A DNA stretch of 64,000 bases from Bacteroidales bacterium KHT7 (lineage in GTDB: Bacteria; Bacteroidota; Bacteroidia; Bacteroidales; Bacteroidaceae): assembly GCA_900102385.1 (NCBI GenBank), contig FNBQ01000007.1, forward strand, positions 1 to 64,000, given 5' to 3'. Position numbers and translations under genes: made by a program. Of the stretch, positions 33,539 to 42,502 are shown piece after piece (the first letter of the stretch is position 1; the number at the start of each line of letters is the position of its first letter). The notes below the pieces were generated by a model. The model was not told the origin of the DNA. It made no database searches and was given only the letters and a program-made list of their open reading frames with translations.

Positions 33539-34801
33539 ATGCAAGAAAACAAAACATCATTGGTAAGGACACGAGATGGCAAGAATTATCTCGTGCCTTT
33601 CTCGCTTATAACATTATTGTTTTTTCTTTGGGGATTTGCAAACAGCACCCACGGAGTTCTGAACAAGTTCTTTCAGGATGCTCTGCAACTGAAGAGTACT
33701 GATACGGCATGGATACAGGCTATGGTCTATGGCGGATATTTCCTTATGGCTATTCCGGCAAGTAAGATTATCAGTAGGTTTGGCTATAAGACAGGCGCAC
33801 TTACCGGACTATGTCTTTTTGGCGTTGGTGCGTTGCTTTTCTATCCGGCAAGTACAACGCTTAGTTTTACGTTTTTCTTGTTCGCCCTTTTCGTTATGGG
33901 CTGCGGAATGACTTGCCTCGAAACGGCGTGCAATCCGTATGCTACGCGACTTGGCGACCCTGAGACTGGCGTTCAGCGACTGAATATGGCGCAGACCTTC
34001 AACGGACTCGGCTGCATTGGCGGTCCTGCAATCGGTCTGCTCGTATATAGCGGAGATACAGAAACCGCAGCAACAGAAGACGGAATGTTCAGAGTGGCTC
34101 TGCCTTACATCTGCATGGGTTTGACGGCCTTTGCCGTAGCTCTGTTCTTTTCGTTCATCAAGTTGCCTGATATTCGGGACGTTAAGTCGCAGAATGTTGA
34201 TGAGGCTGACGCAAAAAGCGGACTGATTTACAACAAGGGATTTTTGCTTGGTGCGCTGGCATTGTTCATGTATGTTGGTGCTCAGACGGTTCTGAATTCG
34301 TATTTCATAGGTTATACAACATCGCTAGAAGGACTCGACATCTCGCCAAAGACAGCATCTTTGTTGCTCGGCTTCGGCGCAATGACTCTCTTCCTCCTCG
34401 GACGAATAATCTGCAACTGGGTTATGAAGTTTGTCGAGGCACCTAAGATTCTTGCAGTCTTCAGCATCGGTGGAGTTGTAACGATGTTCCTAATGGCAAT
34501 TCAGATTCTCGGCTCATCGGCAAATCTGGCAATGTATATGCTGGCGTTCTTCTTCGAGAGTCTGATGTTCCCTGCCGTCTTCGCCCTCTCTATCGAAGGG
34601 CTTGGCAAGAAAGACACACAGACAGCTTCGGCAATCCTGATAATGTGCATCGTCGGTGGTGCTGTCGTACCAATCGTAATGGCTTGGGTTGAGAATCTTA
34701 CGAGCATGGCATTCTCGTTCATCGTACCGTCGGTTTGCTTCCTTTTCGTGCTCATCTTTGCTTTGTATAAAGTGATTTTCCTAAAAAAAACGAATATTTA
34801 G
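33539..34801 (+). CDS. fucP: L-fucose:proton symporter (MFS permease)
   Basis: An inner-membrane permease of 420 residues with about 12 hydrophobic helices. The FucP-family hallmarks are visible: LFFLWGFANSTHGVLNKFFQ in the first helix, and GCGMTCLETACNPYATRLGD in the mid-region. It starts 7 nt after fkp, so imported fucose is handed straight to the kinase encoded upstream. Related permeases carry glucose or galactose, but the neighbour makes fucose most likely. The transcript ends in a hairpin overlapping the next promoter. Confidence 0.93.
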   Translation: MQENKTSLVRTRDGKNYLVPFSLITLLFFLWGFANSTHGVLNKFFQDALQLKSTDTAWIQAMVYGGYFLMAIPASKIISRFGYKTGALTGLCLFGVGALLFYPASTTLSFTFFLFALFVMGCGMTCLETACNPYATRLGDPETGVQRLNMAQTFNGLGCIGGPAIGLLVYSGDTETAATEDGMFRVALPYICMGLTAFAVALFFSFIKLPDIRDVKSQNVDEADAKSGLIYNKGFLLGALALFMYVGAQTVLNSYFIGYTTSLEGLDISPKTASLLLGFGAMTLFLLGRIICNWVMKFVEAPKILAVFSIGGVVTMFLMAIQILGSSANLAMYMLAFFFESLMFPAVFALSIEGLGKKDTQTASAILIMCIVGGAVVPIVMAWVENLTSMAFSFIVPSVCFLFVLIFALYKVIFLKKTNI

Positions 34802-34823
34802 TCAAATAATAAGTCCTTGTGAC

Positions 34824-34862
34824 AAAAAAGTTCGGATTGCATTTTGCATTTCGGACTTTTTC
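34824..34862 (+). terminator. Terminator of manC-fkp-fucP, overlapping the next promoter
   Basis: AAAAAGTTCGGA pairs with TTCGGACTTTTT (12 positions including G-T pairs). The loop contains the TTTG of the following promoter, so termination and initiation share DNA. Confidence 0.6.
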
Positions 34863-34872
34863 TCTATCTTTG
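34843..34872 (+). promoter_or_regulatory. Promoter of the C10 peptidase gene
   Basis: TTTG (34843-34846), 18-nt spacer and TATCTTTG (34865-34872). The predicted leader is about 18 nt, which supports the start at 34897. Confidence 0.65.
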
Positions 34873-34896
34873 TGTGAGATAAAAGTAATTGTTAAA

Positions 34897-36627
34897 ATGA
34901 AGTCATTTAGACATATCGTTTTAGTCGTACTGGTTTTATTTTTGGGGATAACAGATTGCTTCGCAATTAGTACAGATAACAAAGCGGGCAAGAAGTCGGA
35001 CATTGCCCCAATCCTTGGCGACATTGCATGGCAACAAGAAGAGCCATTCAACATATTATGTCCTAAAGTGGACGGCGACAGAACTGTGATAGGCTGCGTT
35101 TCGGCGGCGCTGTCTCAGATTTTCATGTACTATCAAAAACCCGTGGAGAGAACGGTTCCTATAACTAACGTTTTCGACGGAACTTCTCGTAAGCCTGTCA
35201 GATACGAGTGGGGCAAGATGCGTCATTCTTACAATAAGCCTTACAAGACAGAAGGTTATGACGAAGCCGACTCGGCTGTGGCAAATCTGTGCTACGACCT
35301 TTCGGTTGCTTTGCAGACGGTTTTCGGCACAACGGGCTCTGATATGAAAGCGCCGGTCGACTCTGTGCCTATCTGGCTGAGTCGATATTTCGGATACAAT
35401 GGTGTTCGAGTGTATCGTCGCAGCGGATATTCGTATGAGAATTTCGTAAATATTATTGATTATGAACTTGAGCACAACCGTCCGGTCGTTCTTCTGGGAA
35501 AGCGTGTTTTCTTCCAAGACGGAAAGATAGGTCATGCCTTTATCTGCGACGGCAGAAAGGACGGGCTTTATCATTTTAACTGGGGTGACGGCTCGGGCGA
35601 TGCAGTTTATGCAAGCCTCTACGAACTTGTGCCGCCTTATGATGAGAGTGGAACGCCAATGTGCGGATATACCAACGATTTGTATGTTCTGGCAGGTCTC
35701 GACCCAGATGCCGAAATGTCTGATCCTGAACTGTATGCAACATATCGCCAGTCGCCCGACGGTAATGACAGTTATTCGTGCCTTATAACATCAAAATATC
35801 AGCAAAGTGGCGAGTTGGAGCGCGACTATGTCTCTGTTCCGTTCGGCTGTAACGTATTGTTCAACGTGTTTGCGCATCCAAACAGCAATGGTGGCAAGGA
35901 CTGCGAGTTTGCCGTTGGATATCTGAATGAAGACAATCAGATTGTGTGTGCTTCGAAAAACGTTATCTTGTACGACAGAGAAAGCGTCAACTTCTATTAT
36001 CTCGATGTTGTCGAGGATTTTAAGATTGGCAAGGTTTACAGAATGATGCCAATCTATCGCCTCGTAGGCTCATCAGACTGGAAGTTGATGGAAGGCTCTG
36101 ACAACATCTTCTTCGAACTGAAGTTGAAGGATTCAAAGACGCTCGAATATAAGGTTTCTACTTACGATGTGGACGTCTACATGAAGGGTTTCGATTCTAA
36201 TGCTGTTTACGAAGTCGATAAGTCCACTCCGGTTTCTATCGAGGTTAAGAACAATGGCGACTTGGAGTACGATTATCGCATCGACATAAAGGCACATAAT
36301 ATTGAGACAGGAAAGAGTGAGGAACTTCTGTCGCTCGATAATGTATGGCTTGGCACAGGTTACGGATACGAAATTTCATGCGACATTCCTACGCCAAAGA
36401 TGGAAGGAACGTACGATATTTTTGCCTATACTCAGTCTGAGAAACTAATCAGAAAACTTGCTCGCATTCGTGTAAGCAGCACTAGCGGCATATTATCTCC
36501 AATGCTTCCAGAGTGTGAGGCAGATGAGAAGAACGTTATCTACGGCTTCGACGGCAGACTGCGTGGCAACAACATTAACGGATTAAAAGGTTTGTATATA
36601 ATAAACGGTAAAAAGGTTATAAAGTAG
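34897..36627 (+). CDS. Secreted C10-family cysteine peptidase (streptopain/interpain type)
   Basis: 576 residues. The start at 34897 gives a clean signal peptide (MKSFRHIVLVVLVLFLGITDCFA); a frame from 34819 would begin upstream of the predicted transcription start. Catalytic Cys67 lies in TVIGCVSAALSQIF and His213 in GHAFICDG, followed by LYHFNWGDGSGDAVY. The peptidase domain begins within about 20 residues of the cleavage site, so the usual C10 propeptide of about 100 residues is missing. The C-terminal part is beta-rich and ends GLYIINGKKVIK, like the sorting ends of many Prevotella secreted proteins. It probably degrades protein or acts on the cell surface. The next gene follows 3 nt later. 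Confidence 0.87.
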   Translation: MKSFRHIVLVVLVLFLGITDCFAISTDNKAGKKSDIAPILGDIAWQQEEPFNILCPKVDGDRTVIGCVSAALSQIFMYYQKPVERTVPITNVFDGTSRKPVRYEWGKMRHSYNKPYKTEGYDEADSAVANLCYDLSVALQTVFGTTGSDMKAPVDSVPIWLSRYFGYNGVRVYRRSGYSYENFVNIIDYELEHNRPVVLLGKRVFFQDGKIGHAFICDGRKDGLYHFNWGDGSGDAVYASLYELVPPYDESGTPMCGYTNDLYVLAGLDPDAEMSDPELYATYRQSPDGNDSYSCLITSKYQQSGELERDYVSVPFGCNVLFNVFAHPNSNGGKDCEFAVGYLNEDNQIVCASKNVILYDRESVNFYYLDVVEDFKIGKVYRMMPIYRLVGSSDWKLMEGSDNIFFELKLKDSKTLEYKVSTYDVDVYMKGFDSNAVYEVDKSTPVSIEVKNNGDLEYDYRIDIKAHNIETGKSEELLSLDNVWLGTGYGYEISCDIPTPKMEGTYDIFAYTQSEKLIRKLARIRVSSTSGILSPMLPECEADEKNVIYGFDGRLRGNNINGLKGLYIINGKKVIK

Positions 36628-36630
36628 CAG

Positions 36631-36996
36631 ATGAAAGGGTTTTACACTGTGTTGCTGCTCATCGGTTCCAACATTTTTATGACATTGGCATGGTATGGGC
36701 ATTTGAAACTGAGCCAGATGAAAATTTCAACATCTTGGCCGCTTTTCGGGATAATACTTTTTAGTTGGGGACTGGCTTTTTTTGAATATTGTCTTCAGAT
36801 TCCAAGCAGTCGCATAGGCTTTCGCGACAATGGCGGTCCATTCACGCTGATGCAGCTCAAGGTTATTCAGGAAGTTCTCTCGCTGATAATCTTCACGGCG
36901 ATAACATCGTTCCTTTTTCAGGGTTCTGAATTGCATTGGAATCACGTTGCCGCTTTTGTCTGCCTTATTTTAGCAGTTTATTTTGTGTTTATTTAA
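36631..36996 (+). CDS. DUF486/DMT family small membrane protein
   Basis: 121 residues with four hydrophobic helices (about 3-22, 32-52, 75-97 and 104-121), matching the DUF486 family related to small drug/metabolite transporters. The motif MTLAWYGHLK in the first helix and the conserved QEVLSL near 82 support this. It starts 3 nt after the peptidase stop, so it is co-transcribed, although the functional link is unclear. It is closed by a strong terminator. The transported compound is unknown. Confidence 0.85.
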   Translation: MKGFYTVLLLIGSNIFMTLAWYGHLKLSQMKISTSWPLFGIILFSWGLAFFEYCLQIPSSRIGFRDNGGPFTLMQLKVIQEVLSLIIFTAITSFLFQGSELHWNHVAAFVCLILAVYFVFI

Positions 36997-37008
36997 AGTT
37001 TTAAGTTC

Positions 37009-37050
37009 ATCCGCTAAACAGTCGACAAAATGGCTTTTAGCGGATTTTTT
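37009..37050 (+). terminator. Terminator after the DUF486 gene
   Basis: ATCCGCTAAA/TTTAGCGGAT, perfect 10-bp stem with a 17-nt loop and following T6. Confidence 0.85.
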
Positions 37051-37074
37051 GTGTTCTTTTGATTGCTGCGATTA

Positions 37075-37527
37075 TTATTCGATTGGGAGAATTTTTATGC
37101 TCGAAGTTTCATGTCGTTCATTTATGTGAAAAGCGTTTGAATACAAATGCAACCTCTTTCTAGTATTTGTGCTTCTTGTGTCGTATATCAACCGATAAGT
37201 GCCTGTCGGGTAGTCTTTGATTTCCCAAACTTCCCTTCGGTCTATTGTGTTGGCTTTAAGAACCAAGGCGGTTTGAACCTTTAATGCTGACGAATGTCTG
37301 AAAATGTCGTCAGTAATTATAATCCATTTGTCTTGTTCTTTTCTTTCTAAGCCAATGGATATATAGAAATTTTCGTCGTCGAGGTTACTGAAGTGCAAGG
37401 TAATGGAGTCGCCGATGCTATATTCTGATTTTATTGAATCTATTTTCAGATGCGGCATTGCTGATTGCGCTTTAGAACTCAGCGCAATCAATAGTAATGT
37501 AATAAAAACATTTATTCGGCATTTCAT
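37075..37527 (-). CDS. Small secreted protein with Ig-like fold, unknown function
   Basis: 150 residues with a signal peptide (MKCRINVFITLLLIALSSKAQS). The mature part looks like one beta-sandwich domain: SIKSEYSIGDSITLHFSNLDD and later GTYRLIYDTR match the pattern of bacterial Ig-like domains found in Bacteroidota exported proteins. No catalytic residues are visible. It stands alone between the C10 peptidase unit (convergent) and the glycosyltransferase run, and is preceded on its own strand by a long hairpin. Confidence 0.55.
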   Translation of the reverse strand: MKCRINVFITLLLIALSSKAQSAMPHLKIDSIKSEYSIGDSITLHFSNLDDENFYISIGLERKEQDKWIIITDDIFRHSSALKVQTALVLKANTIDRREVWEIKDYPTGTYRLIYDTRSTNTRKRLHLYSNAFHINERHETSSIKILPIE

Positions 37528-37564
37528 TATTGTTCTTCGTCAGTATCAGTAATTTATGAATAAA

Positions 37565-37602
37565 GTTGAAAGTCCAGTTTTTATGAGTTCTGGACTTTCA
37601 AC
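37565..37602 (-). terminator. Perfect 13-bp hairpin after the GT2 gene
   Basis: GTTGAAAGTCCAG/CTGGACTTTCAAC with a 12-nt loop lies 12 nt after the GT2 stop on the minus strand. The trailing T-run is short (TTTATTC), so it may terminate weakly or stabilise the 3' end. Confidence 0.65.
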
Positions 37603-37613
37603 AGATATTCTTT

Positions 37614-38882
37614 TTAGTTCTTTCTGAAATCCTTCTTTCTTCTGAACATGTGTCTTAGTCTGTGCATCTGGTTGCGCAGAGGCTGAATGTATTCGAGTAT
37701 CGGGAGAGAGAAGAAATATCGGTTTTCATTAAACAATTTGCACGTCTTCTTCAGCATTATAGATCGGAGCAGCCATGTTGTGAGCATCAGCAGCCACACG
37801 AAAGATACTCCGGCAATAAGTTCAATCTGTTGCGGAGCGTTGTCTGCGTAGTCAAACAACTCCTTCAAACCGACTCTCTTGCCATCGGCATTGTACGTGA
37901 ACATAAGCAGATTTGCGGTTTCGGCAACAGCCCATGCCAGAAGCAGATAGTTTATGAGGTAGAAACTTGCCCAGTGAATTCTGAACAGCGTCATATCCTT
38001 TAGGTGCTTTGACGTTTCGCGTTCGTACACCTTGTCCTCGTACCAGTCGGCTTTTGAATAAGGCATCTGCTGGTGCACGACGCTGTTAGGGTCGGTCTCA
38101 ACTCGTGCCGTGTGGGCGCGGTGAATCTGGTTCACAAACATAGCATCCTCGCCGAATTTCAGGTTGAGGCAGTTTTTGAATCCCTCGTGCTTCATAAAAA
38201 TAGACTTGCGGTATGCCATGTTGCTGCCCGAGCCTGTAAGGGCATTTCCATTGCTAAATACGGTGCTGAACGAGCCAATCTGCTGCATCAGTCGTTCGAA
38301 GACAATTCGACTGTTAAATGCCGATTTCTTGCGCTCGTAATTGCTGTATCCAAGCACAACGTTTGTTCCTTTTGTAAAGTTGCGCGCCATCAGTTTTAGC
38401 CATTGGTCTGAATCGGGCTTGCAGTTGGCGTTGGTAAACACAAGCCATTCGTTCTTGCTGGCTCTCACGCCGAGTGTAAGGGCAAGTTTGCGGTGACTTA
38501 CGTATCGGGCAGATTCGGGTGTAAAAGTGTGGTAAAGGTTTGGATATTTTGCCTCCATATTCTTCAGAACCTCCTCGCTGTCGTCGTTTGACGCATCGTT
38601 TATTACGATGACTTCAAAGTCGGGGTAGTCCTGTTCAAGAATGTACGGCAGATTGTTCTTCAGAGCCTCGCCTTGGTTGTGTGCCGCGATAATGACAGAC
38701 AGAGGTTCCTGACGGTCGGCATAAGTAGTTGTGCCCTTGAGCGTTTTCTTATGCTGATAGTATATCTGACCATAACGGGACAGGAGTCCTGTTGTCAGTG
38801 ACAACAAGACTCCAGCCGAACCGTTTATAGCCCAATTCATCTCTTCAGTTAATCCGAACAGATTTATCATAAACAAATTCAA
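37614..38882 (-). CDS. GT2 family glycosyltransferase, membrane-attached
   Basis: 422 residues. An N-terminal hydrophobic stretch (about 14-32) precedes a GT-A domain with IIAAHNQGEALK, EVIVINDASNDDSE, VFTNANCKPDSD (DXD position altered to NAN) and FGEDAMF, and then QMPYSKADW. Two further hydrophobic segments lie near 300-325 and 350-370. It starts 2 nt after lysA, so it is the last gene of the long purU-his-ftsE-lysC-lysA run. Acceptor and donor are unknown; envelope glycan assembly is likely. The NAN in place of the usual DXD is unusual and may affect metal use. Confidence 0.82.
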   Translation of the reverse strand: MNLFMINLFGLTEEMNWAINGSAGVLLSLTTGLLSRYGQIYYQHKKTLKGTTTYADRQEPLSVIIAAHNQGEALKNNLPYILEQDYPDFEVIVINDASNDDSEEVLKNMEAKYPNLYHTFTPESARYVSHRKLALTLGVRASKNEWLVFTNANCKPDSDQWLKLMARNFTKGTNVVLGYSNYERKKSAFNSRIVFERLMQQIGSFSTVFSNGNALTGSGSNMAYRKSIFMKHEGFKNCLNLKFGEDAMFVNQIHRAHTARVETDPNSVVHQQMPYSKADWYEDKVYERETSKHLKDMTLFRIHWASFYLINYLLLAWAVAETANLLMFTYNADGKRVGLKELFDYADNAPQQIELIAGVSFVWLLMLTTWLLRSIMLKKTCKLFNENRYFFSLPILEYIQPLRNQMHRLRHMFRRKKDFRKN

Positions 38883-38884
38883 TA

Positions 38885-40045
38885 TTATATAAAATCTTCT
38901 GTAATGTAGCCTTTAGGCAGGGCGCGGCAGTTGTAACCGCTTGCCATAATCTCGCCATAGGCTCCAGCCGAACGCAGTGCTATAAGGTCACCGCGATGCG
39001 CTTTGTTAATGTCTATTGCTTTTGCAAACACATCACTGCTTTCACAGATAGGTCCTACAACATCGTATGTTTCGTTTGGCTCGTCGCTCGATATGTTCTC
39101 AATCTTGTGGTATGCCTGATAGAGGGCAGGGCGGATGAGGTCTGTCATGCCGGCATCGACTATGCAGAACTGCTTTACCGAACCTTGCTTTACATACAGA
39201 GTCTTTGTTATCAGACTTCCGCACTGACCAACCACTGCTCGACCAAGTTCGAAGTGCAGATGCTGGTTGCTGCGCAGATTGAGATGCTTGTGATAGCACT
39301 CGAAATACTCGGCAAATGTTGGTATCGGAGCTTTGTTAGGGTTCTCGTAGTCGATGCCCAAGCCACCGCCAACATTGATGTGCTCAACTGTTATTCCGTT
39401 GTGCTCGAGTCTGGTCTGAAGCTCGTTTATGCGATTGCACAGAGCCACGAAGTCGGACATATCGAGAATTTGACTTCCGATGTGGAAGTGCAAGCCAATC
39501 CACTGAATGTTCTTCATTCCCTTGGCAATCTCGATAACCTTCTCCATGTCTTCCATGGCGATGCCGAACTTGTTCTCGGCAAGACCAGTTGTGATGTTGG
39601 CGTGTGTGTGTGCTCCCACGTTTGGATTTATGCGGAAGGCCACGCGTGCCACCTTGCCTTGCTTCTCAGCCAGCTCGTTGATAATCTCGAGTTCTGGAAT
39701 GCTTTCAACATTAAAGCAGAAGATTCCCTTCTCAAGACCGAGATTTATCTCCCAGTCGCTCTTTCCTACGCCTGCGTAAACAATCTTGTCGGCAGGGAAG
39801 CCAGCGTTGAGGGCAGCCTTTATCTCGCCACCGCTAACGCAGTCGGCACCGAAGCCGAACTGGTTGATGATTGACAGAACCTTTCCGTTTGCGTTTGCTT
39901 TAACGGCATAGTGCAGGCTGTAGTTCTCGTACTTGCCAATCTCTTTCTTTATTGTGTCGAGCGTCTCGCGTAGAACTTTTGTGTCGTAGTAGTAGAATGG
40001 AGTCTGCACGTTGGCAAACTTTTCTACAGGAAAATAACCTTTCAT
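38885..40045 (-). CDS. lysA: Diaminopimelate decarboxylase
   Basis: A PLP enzyme that makes L-lysine from meso-diaminopimelate, the last step of the pathway. 386 residues. The PLP lysine is Lys49 in HYAVKANAN. Other family motifs are DCVSGGE, HFHIGSQI, VGGGLGIDY, ELGRAVVGQCG, and CESSDVFAK with the inter-subunit active-site cysteine. The gene follows aspartate kinase after 26 nt, joining the first and last lysine-pathway steps in one transcript. Confidence 0.96.
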   Translation of the reverse strand: MKGYFPVEKFANVQTPFYYYDTKVLRETLDTIKKEIGKYENYSLHYAVKANANGKVLSIINQFGFGADCVSGGEIKAALNAGFPADKIVYAGVGKSDWEINLGLEKGIFCFNVESIPELEIINELAEKQGKVARVAFRINPNVGAHTHANITTGLAENKFGIAMEDMEKVIEIAKGMKNIQWIGLHFHIGSQILDMSDFVALCNRINELQTRLEHNGITVEHINVGGGLGIDYENPNKAPIPTFAEYFECYHKHLNLRSNQHLHFELGRAVVGQCGSLITKTLYVKQGSVKQFCIVDAGMTDLIRPALYQAYHKIENISSDEPNETYDVVGPICESSDVFAKAIDINKAHRGDLIALRSAGAYGEIMASGYNCRALPKGYITEDFI

Positions 40046-40071
40046 TATGATGTGTTGTGTACTTTTAGTTA

Positions 40072-41385
40072 TTATTTGAACAGATGTGCGCTAAGGCTCT
40101 GCAATGCACGCTGCTTGTCCTCTTCCTTGATAAGGTAAGAGATGTTGTAGTTTGAGCCTCCGTAAGAAACCATGCGTACAGGGATGTCCTTCATTGCGTT
40201 TGTTGCAATAGCCTGAATGCCAACGTTCTCCCACTGAAGGTCGCCGGCAACGCAGATGATACACATGTTCTCGTCTACGGTTACTGTTCCGAACTTCTTA
40301 AGGTCGTTCAGAATGTCGGCAAGGTGACTTGTGTTGTCGATTGTAACCGATACCCCAACTTCAGATGTAACTATCATGTCGATGCTTGTCTTGTAGCTTT
40401 CGAAGATTTCGAACACCTTGCGGAGGAACCCATAGGCAAGCAACATTCTGCCGCTCTTAATCTTGATGGCTGTTATGTTGTCCTTTGCAGCAACTGCCTT
40501 GAACAAGCCCGGAGTAAGTTCGTTGCTGATTGTTGTACCCGGAGCGGTTGGCTCCATTGTGTTAAGCAACTTCACAGGGATGTTTGCAAACTTGGCTGGC
40601 TGAACGCATGTAGGGTGAAGAATCTTCGCACCGAAGTAAGCCAGTTCTGCAGCCTCCTCGAACTGAAGATGAGGCACAGGCTTTGTGTTCTCAACAAATC
40701 GAGGGTCGTTGTTGTGCATACCGTCGATATCTGTCCAAATCTGAATCTCGTCGGCCATTACAGCTGCGCCGATGAGCGATGCAGTATAGTCAGAACCGCC
40801 GCGCTGAAGGTTGTCAACCTCGCCATAAGCGTTGCGGCAGATGAAACCCTGAGTGATGTAAATCTCCTTACCCTGATTATTCTCGAGTACGGCAGTAATC
40901 TTCTCCTTGATGTATGATGAATCTGGCTCTGCGTTCTTGTCTGTACGCATAAAGTCGAGTGCGGACAACAGGGTAGCGTTGTAGCCCTGCTCAAGCAGAT
41001 AGTTTGTAACCATGTTGGTGCTCATAATCTCGCCCTGAGCAAGGATAATCTTCTCCTCGAACATAGTGAAGATGTCCTTTGTGAACGAGCGCAGATAGTC
41101 GAACTCTTCCTTCAGGAAGGCGTTTGTTTTGTCTTTGTACTCCTGAGTGCTGTACAACTCCTCAACATGACCTTTGTATTTAGCCTCGAGTTTGTTGATG
41201 ATGTCATTGGCGCCCTCTGGGTTCTTCTTGTAGAGATAGTCTGAAATCTCGACCAATGAATTTGTTGTACCAGACATTGCTGATAGAACTACAATTTTCT
41301 GCTCACCGTCTGTAATCAGTTTGACAACATCCTTCATGCGCTGGGCTGAGCCAACTGATGTGCCACCAAATTTAAGTACCTTCAT
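40072..41385 (-). CDS. lysC: Aspartate kinase, monofunctional
   Basis: Phosphorylates aspartate, the first step toward lysine, threonine, methionine and diaminopimelate. 437 residues from the chosen start at MKVLKFGGTSVGSA; a frame extending to 41517 would add 44 lysine-rich residues overlapping ftsE and is unlikely. The N-terminal kinase domain has KFGGTSVGS and the downstream GGSDYTASLIG and WTDIDGM motifs. The C-terminal part (about 300-437) holds two ACT domains, so feedback inhibition is expected. No homoserine dehydrogenase fusion is present. Confidence 0.95.
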   Translation of the reverse strand: MKVLKFGGTSVGSAQRMKDVVKLITDGEQKIVVLSAMSGTTNSLVEISDYLYKKNPEGANDIINKLEAKYKGHVEELYSTQEYKDKTNAFLKEEFDYLRSFTKDIFTMFEEKIILAQGEIMSTNMVTNYLLEQGYNATLLSALDFMRTDKNAEPDSSYIKEKITAVLENNQGKEIYITQGFICRNAYGEVDNLQRGGSDYTASLIGAAVMADEIQIWTDIDGMHNNDPRFVENTKPVPHLQFEEAAELAYFGAKILHPTCVQPAKFANIPVKLLNTMEPTAPGTTISNELTPGLFKAVAAKDNITAIKIKSGRMLLAYGFLRKVFEIFESYKTSIDMIVTSEVGVSVTIDNTSHLADILNDLKKFGTVTVDENMCIICVAGDLQWENVGIQAIATNAMKDIPVRMVSYGGSNYNISYLIKEEDKQRALQSLSAHLFK

Positions 41386-41416
41386 TTTATTTAGTTTTAT
41401 ATTTTTTCGAATTTGT

Positions 41417-42487
41417 TTAATAGTCGTCCATGTCGAAACGTATTGTTTCTGATGGCTTTTCTTGTTTGTCTTCAGTCTTTTCTTCGTCGGCCGATGGCGT
41501 TTGAGGCTTATCGTCATCTTCCTTCTGAGAGTTTATGACGATTTCTTCGGCAACAGTCTCTTCGCTGCTGTCGGTCTCGGCATTTTCTGCCTCGGTTACG
41601 ACTTCCGTTTTTGTTGATTCGGCTGCGGTCTCGACCTCTGACTTTTCGTTGACATCGTAGGCTGGTTCAATCTCTTCCATCTTCATCATTTCCAGTTCCT
41701 TGTCAATGTCCTTGGCCGTTCCCGAAGTCTCGTAGACGATAGGCGTTTCCTCTTCTTCCTCAGCCTTAGTCTCTGCCTTTTCCTCAACAACTGGCTTCTT
41801 GTGAATCAGTTGTGTATATTTGTGCGAAACATCTACAAACTCGCTCTTTTCGCAGCTGTACACTCTGCAATTGTCCACTTCCTGAAGGAAACCGAGGTTG
41901 TGCGTGCTCATTATCACGCTTGTGCCCGAGTTCTTTACTATTTCTTGCAGAAGTTTTACGATTGAGAGTCCCGTAGCAGCGTCGAGGTTGCCGGTAGGCT
42001 CATCGGCGATGATTATTTTCGGTTTGTTGAGGATGGCACGCGCAATGGCTATACGCTGCTGCTCGCCTCCCGAAAGTTCGTGCGGACGCATATTCTGCTT
42101 GCCTTCCATGCCTACGCTTTTCAGCACCTCGGAGATTCGTGCGTCGATGTTCTCTTTCTTCCAGTCGGTTGCCTTCAGAACGAACGCCAGATTGTCGTAG
42201 ACTGTTCTGTCCGTCAGCAGTTTGAAATCCTGAAACACGATGCCGCATTGTCTTCTCAGGTACGGAAGTTTCTTGTGCGACATTTTGCTCATATCATATC
42301 CCAAAACCATTGCCTTTCCGTCGGCAATTTCGAGTTCGTTGTAGATGCTTTTCAGGAACGATGTCTTTCCTGTGCCAACAGAACCGATAATGAACACGAA
42401 CTCGCCTTCGTCCATCTTGAAGTCGATATTCTTTAGAATCGGGTTGTTTCCGTGGTTTAGCGAAACCTTGTTATATTCTATGAGCAT
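41417..42487 (-). CDS. ftsE: FtsE-like cell-division ABC ATPase with long acidic tail
   Basis: ATPase partner of FtsX that couples division to peptidoglycan hydrolysis at the septum. Residues 1-222 are a complete ABC domain: Walker [11 protein letters not shown]-loop VFQDFKLL, signature LSGGEQQR, Walker [13 protein letters not shown] and the H-loop STH. Residues about 230-356 add a highly acidic, low-complexity tail (repeated [21 protein letters not shown]) ending in [11 protein letters not shown]. Typical FtsE is about 220 residues. No ftsX is in the window. It sits between hisIE (15 nt) and lysC (31 nt) in one run. Confidence 0.88.
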   Translation of the reverse strand: MLIEYNKVSLNHGNNPILKNIDFKMDEGEFVFIIGSVGTGKTSFLKSIYNELEIADGKAMVLGYDMSKMSHKKLPYLRRQCGIVFQDFKLLTDRTVYDNLAFVLKATDWKKENIDARISEVLKSVGMEGKQNMRPHELSGGEQQRIAIARAILNKPKIIIADEPTGNLDAATGLSIVKLLQEIVKNSGTSVIMSTHNLGFLQEVDNCRVYSCEKSEFVDVSHKYTQLIHKKPVVEEKAETKAEEEEETPIVYETSGTAKDIDKELEMMKMEEIEPAYDVNEKSEVETAAESTKTEVVTEAENAETDSSEETVAEEIVINSQKEDDDKPQTPSADEEKTEDKQEKPSETIRFDMDDY

Positions 42488-42502
42488 GATGAAGCGTATT
42501 TT

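Noticed and set aside
38996-39874. 292-codon frame opposite lysA
   Set aside because: Antisense shadow of diaminopimelate decarboxylase.
41386-41517. 44-residue extension of aspartate kinase
   Set aside because: Lysine-rich, overlaps ftsE, and precedes the universal MKVLKFGGTS start.
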